Positions 34,475 through 42,150 of a DNA stretch of 64,000 bases are shown in pieces; position 1 is the first letter of the stretch, and each line of letters opens with the position of its first letter. The stretch lies in the NCBI GenBank assembly GCA_948907985.1, contig CAQWMM010000005.1:1-64000 (forward strand), given 5' to 3'. A program made the position numbers and the translations under genes. Origin of the DNA: an uncultured Bacillota bacterium (GTDB lineage: Bacteria; Bacillota; Dehalobacteriia; UBA4068; UBA4997). A model generated the notes under the pieces. That model was not told the origin of the DNA and searched no databases. It saw only the letters and a program-made list of their open reading frames with translations.

Positions 34475-36058
34475 ATGCTGGCAATTATAAAAAGCTGCTC
34501 GCTGCAAGGCGCTGACGCCTATTTGGTGAATGTGGAGGTGGACGTTGCCAAGGGCCTGCCGGCTTTTGACATCGTCGGTTTGCCGGATACGGCGGTACGG
34601 GAAAGCCGCGAGCGCGTACGCACCGCTATTCGCAACAGCGGTTTTGATTTTCCATATGAGCGTATTACGGTAAACCTGGCGCCGGCGGATGTGAAAAAAG
34701 AGGGCGCAAATTTTGATTTGGCGATTGCGGCGGGTATTCTGCTGGCCACCGGGCAGCTGAACGAGGCGCGGACTGGTAAGCCCGGCCTGACCATGAATGA
34801 CAGTGCTTTGCTGGGCGAACTTTCTCTGGATGGCAGTCTGCGCCGGGTGAACGGCGTTTTGCCCATGTCGCGCATTTTGCCGGAGCAGGGCGTTGCCAAT
34901 TTGATCTTGCCGCAGGTTAACGCGGCGGAGGGTGCGCTTTTGGGACGGACGGCGGTTTGGGGAATTGACAGCCTGAGCCGGTTTGTGCAGTGGTGGCGCG
35001 GTCAGATTGAGCTGGAACCATGCCGGGTTGACGTGGCGGAACTTTTCCGCCGGTCGGCCAGCCGGGCGCAGGGTTTGGATATGGCGGATGTCAAGGGGCA
35101 GCAGCTGGCGAAAAGGGCTTTGGAGATTGCGGCGGCCGGACGGCATAATCTGTTAATGCTGGGTTCGCCCGGTTCCGGCAAAACTATGCTGGCCAGGCGT
35201 TTGCCGGGGATTCTGCCGGAACTGACTTTGGCCGAAAGTTTGGAGATCACCCGCATATACAGTATTTGCGGCCTGCTGCCGGAGGGCCAGCCTTTGATAA
35301 CGGAGCGGCCTTTCCGCGCGCCGCACCACACCTCGTCGGCGCAGAGCGTGATTGGCGGCGGGCGGACGCCCCGCCCGGGCGAGGTCAGCCTGGCGCATAA
35401 CGGCGTATTGTTTTTGGACGAACTGCCGGAGTTTAACCGGGCTGTGCGGGAGAGCCTGCGCCAGCCGCTGGAGGATAAGGTGGTTACGGTATCGCGCGTG
35501 CAGGGGCGGATGGATTTTGACGCCGCCTTTCAGCTGATCGCGGCCATGAACCCCTGCCCCTGCGGCTTTTTGGGGGACCCGGTTAAGCCCTGCACCTGCA
35601 CTCCCTATCAGATTTCCCGTTATTTGGGGCGGGTTTCCGGGCCGCTGCTGGATCGGATTGATTTGCAGGTTAATGTTCAGCGGGTGGAATTTGCGGATCT
35701 GAACAATGACACCAAGGCGGAATCTTCGGCGGAGATTAAGGCCCGGGTGGTGGCGGCGCGGCAAATTCAGCTGCGGCGTTTTGCGGCTGAATCTGCGCCC
35801 GGGCAGGAGCAGCGGATTTTTGCCAATGCGGATATGAACCGCGCCCAACTGGAAAAATACTGCCGCCTGCAACCGGCGGCGGAAAATATTCTGGCCAAAG
35901 CTTTTGCCCGCCTTAATCTAAGCGCCCGCGCCCATGATCGTTTGCTGAAAGTGGCGCGGACGATTGCCGACCTGGCGGGCAGCGAACTGATTGAGGCGGC
36001 GCATATTGCCGAGGCGGTGCAATATCGCGGTCTGGAAAAATTTGCGGAATATAAATAG
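34475..36058 (+). CDS. YifB/ComM-family Mg-chelatase-like AAA+ ATPase
   Basis: This 527-residue protein has the N-terminal ChlI-like domain (FDIVGLPDTAVRESRERVR). Its AAA+ core has Walker A LGSPGSGKTML, RAPHHTSS, Walker B LFLDELPEF and a zinc-like NPCPCGFLGD...CTCTPYQISRY. The C-terminal helical part is LSARAHDRLLKVARTIADL. ComM drives branch migration during natural transformation; dprA lies 6.5 kb downstream in the same direction. ATG at 34475 with AGGAGA upstream. Confidence 0.9.
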   Translation: MLAIIKSCSLQGADAYLVNVEVDVAKGLPAFDIVGLPDTAVRESRERVRTAIRNSGFDFPYERITVNLAPADVKKEGANFDLAIAAGILLATGQLNEARTGKPGLTMNDSALLGELSLDGSLRRVNGVLPMSRILPEQGVANLILPQVNAAEGALLGRTAVWGIDSLSRFVQWWRGQIELEPCRVDVAELFRRSASRAQGLDMADVKGQQLAKRALEIAAAGRHNLLMLGSPGSGKTMLARRLPGILPELTLAESLEITRIYSICGLLPEGQPLITERPFRAPHHTSSAQSVIGGGRTPRPGEVSLAHNGVLFLDELPEFNRAVRESLRQPLEDKVVTVSRVQGRMDFDAAFQLIAAMNPCPCGFLGDPVKPCTCTPYQISRYLGRVSGPLLDRIDLQVNVQRVEFADLNNDTKAESSAEIKARVVAARQIQLRRFAAESAPGQEQRIFANADMNRAQLEKYCRLQPAAENILAKAFARLNLSARAHDRLLKVARTIADLAGSELIEAAHIAEAVQYRGLEKFAEYK

Positions 36059-36120
36059 ATTGCGCTGAATAAGATTAGTCAGAAGCAGATAGTGTTTTTT
36101 TGTGATAAGAGGGATCGAAA

Positions 36121-37116
36121 ATGCAGAATATGGACAATAGCAGTTGGGGGCTGAAACTGACGGCTTTTTTGGCTTTGGCGGCGGCGATGATTTTAGCCGG
36201 CCTGACCTTTTATTGCAGCACGGCGGGCGGCGGGCAGGCCGAGGCCGATCAGCGCGTGGTTTTGCGCAGTCTGCCGCCGGATTTGCGCCAGCTGGCCTTG
36301 GACATTTTTGATGAAACCTATATTGTCCGCCCGCACCTGGACAATGATTTTAAGGTGGAAAGCGGGCGTTATGATTTGTTTTTGCGCAATCAGCAGACGG
36401 CGGAAAGCGAAGCGGCCCGGGTTTATATGCAGGGGGCGGCTTTGCAGGAATATACTTTGAGCTGTGTTTCCCGCGGCTCGGTGTTTTCTAACCGGGCGGC
36501 TGGCAAAATGGTTGCGCTGACCTTTGACGACGGATTGTTTGCCAAAAAAACGCCGCAGATTTTGCAGATTTTACAGGACAATGACTGCCGGGCGACTTTT
36601 TTTGCTTTGGGCAAATATGTACATAATAATCCGGAACTTGCACAGCAGGTTTTGAACGCCGGCTGTGAGCTTGGCAGTCATTCATGGTTTCACAGCAAAC
36701 AGACGGCATTATCCGCAGCCGAGCGGGAGGACGATTTTGCCCGTGTGGCTAAGGCCTTTGGCGAAGCAATCGGCACGCCGCCTTATCTTTTCCGGGCGCC
36801 TTACGGGGCTTTGGATGATGAGGTTAAGGCGGATATTGCCCGGCAAAATATGATTTCCGTTTTGTGGTCTTTGGATACCGAAGACTGGCGGGCCAAATCA
36901 GCCGACGCAGTTTATAATTCGGTGCTGGATGTGGTGAGGGACGGGGACATTATCCTGATGCACGAAAACGCCGAATATACTATTGAGGTTTTGCCGCGGA
37001 TTTTAAAAGATCTTAAGGGCAGAGGTTATCAGGTGGTTACGGTGAGCGAACTGGTTTATGCCGGCAGCGATATTAAGGCGGCTGTGGACGACGGCAGAAT
37101 AAAAAATAACAATTAA
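36121..37116 (+). CDS. Membrane-anchored peptidoglycan/polysaccharide deacetylase (CE4)
   Basis: This 331-residue protein has an N-terminal membrane segment (~residues 12-33) and an extracytoplasmic spacer. The CE4 domain from ~128 carries VALTFDDGL (catalytic Asp and metal Asp), GSHSWFHS (metal His pair, HSxxH), RAPYG, SLDTEDW and ILMHE. This is the complete motif set of PgdA-like GlcNAc deacetylases that modify peptidoglycan. It differs from the protein at 6918 in its His motif spacing. It begins a run of envelope genes through ddl. Confidence 0.87.
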   Translation: MQNMDNSSWGLKLTAFLALAAAMILAGLTFYCSTAGGGQAEADQRVVLRSLPPDLRQLALDIFDETYIVRPHLDNDFKVESGRYDLFLRNQQTAESEAARVYMQGAALQEYTLSCVSRGSVFSNRAAGKMVALTFDDGLFAKKTPQILQILQDNDCRATFFALGKYVHNNPELAQQVLNAGCELGSHSWFHSKQTALSAAEREDDFARVAKAFGEAIGTPPYLFRAPYGALDDEVKADIARQNMISVLWSLDTEDWRAKSADAVYNSVLDVVRDGDIILMHENAEYTIEVLPRILKDLKGRGYQVVTVSELVYAGSDIKAAVDDGRIKNNN

Positions 37117-37124
37117 AAAATCTA

Positions 37125-37937
37125 ATGATGAAAGCAGGAAAAATGGGCGTACTTGGAAAATACATTTATACAGCGGATGGACGGCAGCAGCCGCTTTATT
37201 ATTTGGAGGGCGGCAGCGGCTGGCCGGTTTGGCTGCTGCATGGCTGGGGCTGCTCCAGCGAAACGATGCTGCCGGTGTTTCAACATCTGGCGGCGAATTT
37301 TCATGTTTATTGCTTTGATTTGCCTGGCTTTGGCTTAAGCCCGGAACCGCCGGCCGCCTGGGATACGGTGGCCTATGCGGCTATGCTGGCCGATTTCTGC
37401 CGCCAGACCTGTGAAAGGCCGCCGGTTCTGTTGGCCCATTCCTTTGGCGGCCGTTTGAGCCTGCGCCTGGCGGCACAGGGCGTTCCGCATAAAATGATTT
37501 TAACCGGCTGCGCGGGGCTGAAGCCGCACCGCGGCGTGGACTATTACGCCAAGGTTTACAGCTATAAGGCGGCGAAAAAACTGCTTTCTCTGCCGGGGCT
37601 GGGCGCTAAAAAACAGGAGTGGCTGGCCAAAGCCAGAGCCAAAAGCGGTTCCAGCGATTACCGGCAGGCCTCGGAGGTTATGCGCTCTGTTTTTGTTAAA
37701 ACGGTGAACGAGGATCAAACCGCCAATCTGCCGAAAATTAAAGCGCCGACAATTTTATTTTGGGGCGCGCAGGATTCGGCTACGCCGCTGGCCGACGGCC
37801 AGCTGATGGCCGGTAAAATGCAGGACGCGGCTTTGATTGTGAAACAAAACGGCACGCATTTTGCCTTTTTGGAGTTTCTACCGGAATTTTTGGCGATTTG
37901 CGACAGTTTTCTGGCGCCGGAAAAGGCGCGGGCGTGA
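37125..37937 (+). CDS. Alpha/beta hydrolase
   Basis: This protein has up to 270 residues with the alpha/beta hydrolase fold: oxyanion region WLLHGWGCSSE, nucleophile elbow LLAHSFGGR, acid in FWGAQDSATP and a C-terminal GTHFAFLE histidine. It is cytoplasmic, with no signal peptide. The start is uncertain: ATGs at 37125, 37128 and 37143 all lack a well-spaced ribosome site. It is followed by a membrane Mur ligase and Ddl, an arrangement that suggests envelope chemistry, but its substrate is unknown. Confidence 0.8.
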   Translation: MMKAGKMGVLGKYIYTADGRQQPLYYLEGGSGWPVWLLHGWGCSSETMLPVFQHLAANFHVYCFDLPGFGLSPEPPAAWDTVAYAAMLADFCRQTCERPPVLLAHSFGGRLSLRLAAQGVPHKMILTGCAGLKPHRGVDYYAKVYSYKAAKKLLSLPGLGAKKQEWLAKARAKSGSSDYRQASEVMRSVFVKTVNEDQTANLPKIKAPTILFWGAQDSATPLADGQLMAGKMQDAALIVKQNGTHFAFLEFLPEFLAICDSFLAPEKARA

Positions 37938-37971
37938 ATGAACCTGACGAATAGGGAAGGAGCAGTTTTTG

Positions 37972-39621
37972 ATGCTTGGCTTAAATAATTATGAACTTAT
38001 TTTTATTGGCGCGGCCTTGAGCTGGCTTTTCTATGTTCTTTATGCCGGCCGGCGGCTGGCCTATTATTTGCAGATGGCCCAGCAGACCGGCTACCGGCCG
38101 GAGCGCTACTGGCGCTGGCTGCGCCCGCGTTTTAACAGCGAACTTTTCTGGCTGGATTCGATTGCGGTGCTGGCCCTGCTGGCCTGTCAGCTTTGGTTGG
38201 GCGGTTGGCTGCTGCCCTGGCCGCAGATAACCGCCGATTGGCAGATTTATTTGCTGATTGCTCTGCCGCCGCTGCTGGCTTTGCTCTCGCTGCTGCTTTG
38301 GCGGCGGCCGCCAGTGAAAAAGCCGCTGGTTTGGACAGCGCGCGCCAAGCGCCTTTATGCGGCGGCCCTAATTCCCTGGGCGCTGCTGCTGGCGGTGCAG
38401 CCGCTTTGCGCTTTTCGGGTGGAGGTCGATTGTTACTGGGGTTTCTTAAACCCTGTGCTGGCCGGCAGCCTGCCCCTGCAAATGTGGCTGGCCGTTTTTT
38501 GGCGGCAGCCTTGGGAAGAGGCGCGCAACCGCAAATTTGTAGCCGAGGCCGCCCGGATTATCAAAGACGCGCCCAACCTGCTGCGTATCGGCATAACCGG
38601 CAGTTATGGCAAAACCAGCAGTAAAATGTTGGTGGGGCGGGTGCTTTCGGAAAGCAAATATACGCTGATTACGCCGGACAGCTATAACACGCCGATGGGG
38701 GTTACGCTGACTATTCGCCAGCAGCTTAAACCGATTCATCAGGTTTTTGTGGCCGAGATGGGCGCGCGGCAGAGGGGCGATATTAAGGAACTCTGCGATT
38801 TGGTGCAGCCGGAAATTGGTATTTTGACTTCGATTGGGCCGCAGCATCTGGAAACCTTTGGCAATATTGAAACGGTGGCGGATACCAAATTTGAATTAAT
38901 AGATAGCCTGCCCGCTTACGGCCTGGCAATTTTGAATTTGGATGACCCGCTGATTGCCGAACGCCTGCCCAAAATTAAGGTGGCCTGCCGTACTTACGGC
39001 GTGGAGCGCCAGGACGCTGATTATACTGCCTCGGATATTAGTTTCTCGCCGCAGGGCATGGATTTTGTCCTGCATACCGCCGAGGGCGGCAGCCAGCCGA
39101 TTCACACCCGGCTGTTGGGGCGGCATAACATTGCTAATATTTTGGCGGCGGCGGCGGTGGGCGAATATCTGGGCCTGGGTTTAGCCGAGATTGCCCGGGC
39201 GGTGGCGCAGGCTCCGCCGGTGGAACACCGCCTGACGCTGAAACAGGCCGGCGGCTTTACGATTATCGACGATGCTTTTAATTCCAATCCACAGGGCAGC
39301 AAGGCGGCGGTGGACGTGCTGGCGGCTATGCCCGGCGGGCGTAAAATGATTATTACTCCCGGCATGGTGGAGCTGGGCAGCGAGCAGGAACGCCTTAATC
39401 AGGAGTTTGCCGCCTATTGCGCCCGAAAGCTGGATTATGTGCTGATTGTGGGGCAAAAGCAAAGCGCGCCGCTGTTGGCCGGCCTGCGCCAGGCGGGAAT
39501 CTCGCCGGAGCGTTGGCGGGTGGCGGCTGATTTGGCCGAGGCCAGCGCGTTTATGCGCAGTTGGGTGCGGCCCGGCGATTATGTATTGTTTGAAAACGAT
39601 CTGCCGGACAGCTACTTATAA
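37972..39621 (+). CDS. MurF-like Mur ligase with N-terminal transmembrane domain
   Basis: This 549-residue protein has about four N-terminal membrane segments (~residues 8-165), followed by a Mur ligase domain. That domain has ATP loop GITGSYGKTSSK, AEMGARQRGDIKELC, TSIGPQHLETFG and DDAFNSNPQGS, the MurF-type set. MurF adds D-Ala-D-Ala to UDP-MurNAc-tripeptide. The membrane tether is not part of ordinary MurF and suggests a lipid-linked substrate or tethering. A Ddl-type ligase is the next gene. ATG at 37972 after AAGGAG. Confidence 0.87.
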   Translation: MLGLNNYELIFIGAALSWLFYVLYAGRRLAYYLQMAQQTGYRPERYWRWLRPRFNSELFWLDSIAVLALLACQLWLGGWLLPWPQITADWQIYLLIALPPLLALLSLLLWRRPPVKKPLVWTARAKRLYAAALIPWALLLAVQPLCAFRVEVDCYWGFLNPVLAGSLPLQMWLAVFWRQPWEEARNRKFVAEAARIIKDAPNLLRIGITGSYGKTSSKMLVGRVLSESKYTLITPDSYNTPMGVTLTIRQQLKPIHQVFVAEMGARQRGDIKELCDLVQPEIGILTSIGPQHLETFGNIETVADTKFELIDSLPAYGLAILNLDDPLIAERLPKIKVACRTYGVERQDADYTASDISFSPQGMDFVLHTAEGGSQPIHTRLLGRHNIANILAAAAVGEYLGLGLAEIARAVAQAPPVEHRLTLKQAGGFTIIDDAFNSNPQGSKAAVDVLAAMPGGRKMIITPGMVELGSEQERLNQEFAAYCARKLDYVLIVGQKQSAPLLAGLRQAGISPERWRVAADLAEASAFMRSWVRPGDYVLFENDLPDSYL

Positions 39622-39709
39622 AATTTTTTATTTGGCAGGAAAATTCAGACAAAAATTAAAATAATATTTACAAAGCGTATATATAATAGTAGAAACAATC
39701 AAAAAAGTA

Positions 39710-39736
39710 TGCTGCCGGTAAAGTATACTGGCAGCA
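39710..39736 (+). promoter_or_regulatory. Leader hairpin upstream of ddl
   Basis: TGCTGCCGGTA (39710-39720) pairs with TACTGGCAGCA (39726-39736), 11 bp with one G-T pair and a 5-base loop, ending five bases before the GGGGGAG ribosome site. There is no T-run, so it is not a terminator. Confidence 0.5.
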
Positions 39737-39755
39737 ATATGGGGGAGTTTAAAGA

Positions 39756-40988
39756 ATGCAGAAAATCCGTTTGGGCGTGCTTTATGGTGGCCCCTCGGTG
39801 GAACACGAAATTTCAATAATCTCTGCCGTACAGGCTATGTCGGCGGCGCTGGAGGGCGCTAAATATGAAATAACCCCGGTTTATATCAGCAAGGACGGCC
39901 TTTGGTATACCGGCCAGGAGCTTTTGAATATGGCGGCTTATGCGGATTTGCCAAAGCTGCTGGGCAAATGCCAACAGGTGCATATGTTGGCCGACCGGGG
40001 GGCGCATAGGCTGGTGGCGCGGGGCAGGGGGCTCTTTGCCAAAACGCAGGAGATCTCTCTGGATGTGATTTTGCCGGTTATGCACGGCGCGCATGGCGAA
40101 GACGGCTGTTTGCAGGGTTTTTTGGAGCTGCTGAATATTCCTTATGCCGGGCCGGGCGTTTTGGCGGCGGCGGTGGGCATGGATAAAATTATGATGAAAA
40201 ACGTTCTGGCGGCGAATAATCTGCCGGTGCTGCCGTCAATCTGGTTTACGGCGGACGAATGGTTTGCCGGCCGCGCGGCTAAATTGCAGGAGGCGGAACA
40301 AAAGCTGGGCTGGCCGATTATCGTTAAACCGGCCAATTTGGGCAGCAGCGTCGGTATCAGCCGCGCCGCTAATGCCGACGAACTGGCGGTGGCGTTGGAC
40401 GAGGCCGCCGGTTTCAGTAATCGTTTGCTGTTGGAAACCTGCCTGACGGATTTGCGGGAGATCAACTGCTCGGTGTTGGGCTATGGCTCTAAAATCCGCG
40501 CCAGCGTTTGCGAGGAGCCGCTTACGGATAATGCTTTTTTGACTTATCAGGATAAATATTTGGCCGGCGGCAAGGGTTCTAAAGGCGCAAGCGGGGTTAA
40601 AGGGGCCAAAATTACCGGCGGTGTTAAGGGCAGCGGCGGCATGAGCGACGCCCGCCGCCAGGTGCCGGCTGATTTGCCGGCAGAGCAAACGGCGGAAATG
40701 CAGCGGCTGGCCTGCCAGGCTTTTACCGCCTTGGACGGTTGTGGCGTGGCGCGGGTGGATCTGCTGTTGGATAAAACCAGCGGCCGCAGCTATATTAATG
40801 AAATCAACACGATTCCCGGTTCGCTTTCTTTTTATCTCTGGCAGGCCAGCGGTCTGGATTTTGCCGGGCTGATTGACGAACTGGTAGAATCCGCTCTGTG
40901 GCGGCAGCGCAGCAAGGCCAAGCTGACCTATTCTTATGATACCAATATTTTGGCCTCCTTTGCCGGCGGCAGCGGCTCAAAGGGGTGA
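39756..40988 (+). CDS. ddl: D-alanine--D-alanine ligase family protein
   Basis: This 410-residue ATP-grasp enzyme starts VLYGGPSVEHEISIISA. It has GAHGEDGCLQGFLELL, PIIVKPANLGSSVGI and NEINTIPGSLSFYLW, the Ddl signature set. It joins two D-Ala molecules for the peptidoglycan stem. A Gly/Lys/Ser-rich insertion (~residues 272-298) in the omega-loop region extends a YxDKY-type loop that is present in related Firmicute ligases. The C-terminus has SGSKG. It is the third gene of the hydrolase-MurF-Ddl cassette, with its own hairpin leader, and overlaps dprA by one base. Confidence 0.9.
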   Translation: MQKIRLGVLYGGPSVEHEISIISAVQAMSAALEGAKYEITPVYISKDGLWYTGQELLNMAAYADLPKLLGKCQQVHMLADRGAHRLVARGRGLFAKTQEISLDVILPVMHGAHGEDGCLQGFLELLNIPYAGPGVLAAAVGMDKIMMKNVLAANNLPVLPSIWFTADEWFAGRAAKLQEAEQKLGWPIIVKPANLGSSVGISRAANADELAVALDEAAGFSNRLLLETCLTDLREINCSVLGYGSKIRASVCEEPLTDNAFLTYQDKYLAGGKGSKGASGVKGAKITGGVKGSGGMSDARRQVPADLPAEQTAEMQRLACQAFTALDGCGVARVDLLLDKTSGRSYINEINTIPGSLSFYLWQASGLDFAGLIDELVESALWRQRSKAKLTYSYDTNILASFAGGSGSKG

Positions 40989-42127
40989 TGGCTTTGGCTT
41001 TAAGCCATTTGCTGGCCTTACACAGCCTGCCCGATATTGGCAGCGTGCGCCTGTCAGCCTTGCTGGATTATTTTGCGGGCGATGCGGAGGCGGCCTGGCA
41101 AAATTTTGCCGAGTGGCCCAAGGCGCTGCAAGGTTTAATCCAGCCGTCTTTGCTGCCCAAACTGTCGGCTGATTGGCAGGCGGTGGAACCGGCGGCGCTC
41201 TATGAAAATTTTTTGCTTGCCGGCGCTAAGGTGGTAACCAGACCGGAGCCGCATTATCCCAGGCTTTTAGCCGAAATTAAAGACGCGCCTTATCTGTTGT
41301 TTTACCGGGGCGATCTGCCTGAGCCGGAGGATTTGTGTATCGCGGTTATCGGCTCGCGCAAAGCCTCTGCCTACGGGCGGGAAGCGGCGCGCTTTATTGC
41401 CGGCGGCCTGGCCAGAGCCGGGGCCTGGGTGGTGGGCGGACTGGCCAGAGGTATTGACAGCATGGCCCATCAGGGGGCGCTGGACGGCGGCGGCAAGACA
41501 ATCGGCGTTTTGGGCTGCGGTATTGATATTGTCTATCCCCGGGAAAATCGCCGGCTTTTTGCCGATGTTGCGCAAAGCGGCTGCATTATCAGCGAGTATC
41601 CGTTGGGTATGCAGCCTTTGGGCAAAAACTTCCCCATTCGCAACCGAATTGTCAGCGGTTTAAGCCAGGGGGTTATTGTGGTGGAATCCGGGCTGAAAAG
41701 CGGCACCCAGATTACGGTGGGCTATGCTTTGGAGCAGAACCGCAATATTTACGCTGTGCCGGGCAGTATCTTCAGCCCAAACAGCCGGGGAACGCATAAT
41801 TTAATTCAGAAATACGGCGTTAAGCTGGTTGGCTCGGCGGACGACGTTCTGGAGGATTTTAGAGGCGGCACGGTTTGGCCGGCCGCTGGCGTTCAGCAAA
41901 CGGCGGCGGCAAGTTATCAGCCAGCGCTTTTTGCCGCCCCGCCGCCGAACCTGACTGAACAGGAACGCCTGCTTTGGCAGGCCCTGGGCGAACAGCGGCA
42001 TTTCAATGACTTGCTGGCGGCGCTTAATCTGAACGCTGCCGAATTGGGCGGGCTTTTGACCAGCTGTGAGTTGGACGGCTGGGTGGAACGTCTGGACGGA
42101 CAATATTTTATTAGAAAAAATAGTTAA
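40988..42127 (+). CDS. dprA: DNA processing protein DprA
   Basis: This is a 379-residue protein. It has an N-terminal helix-hairpin-like region and the Rossmann-like DprA core (VIGSRKASAYG; VGGLARGIDSMAHQGAL; GVLGCGIDIVYP; FPIRNRIVSGLS; TVGYALEQNR). A winged-helix C-terminus follows (LAALNLNAAELGGLL). It loads RecA onto incoming single-stranded DNA during transformation. The ATG at 40988 overlaps the ddl stop. topA follows, the usual dprA-topA order. Confidence 0.93.
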   Translation: MALALSHLLALHSLPDIGSVRLSALLDYFAGDAEAAWQNFAEWPKALQGLIQPSLLPKLSADWQAVEPAALYENFLLAGAKVVTRPEPHYPRLLAEIKDAPYLLFYRGDLPEPEDLCIAVIGSRKASAYGREAARFIAGGLARAGAWVVGGLARGIDSMAHQGALDGGGKTIGVLGCGIDIVYPRENRRLFADVAQSGCIISEYPLGMQPLGKNFPIRNRIVSGLSQGVIVVESGLKSGTQITVGYALEQNRNIYAVPGSIFSPNSRGTHNLIQKYGVKLVGSADDVLEDFRGGTVWPAAGVQQTAAASYQPALFAAPPPNLTEQERLLWQALGEQRHFNDLLAALNLNAAELGGLLTSCELDGWVERLDGQYFIRKNS

Positions 42128-42150
42128 ATTTGGGGTGTTTAATATCAATC

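Noticed and set aside
40569..40650. Gly/Lys/Ser-rich insertion in Ddl as a novel domain
   Set aside because: Related Firmicute Ddl-type ligases carry a similar Gly/Lys-rich omega-loop segment after the YxDKY motif; this one is only somewhat longer.
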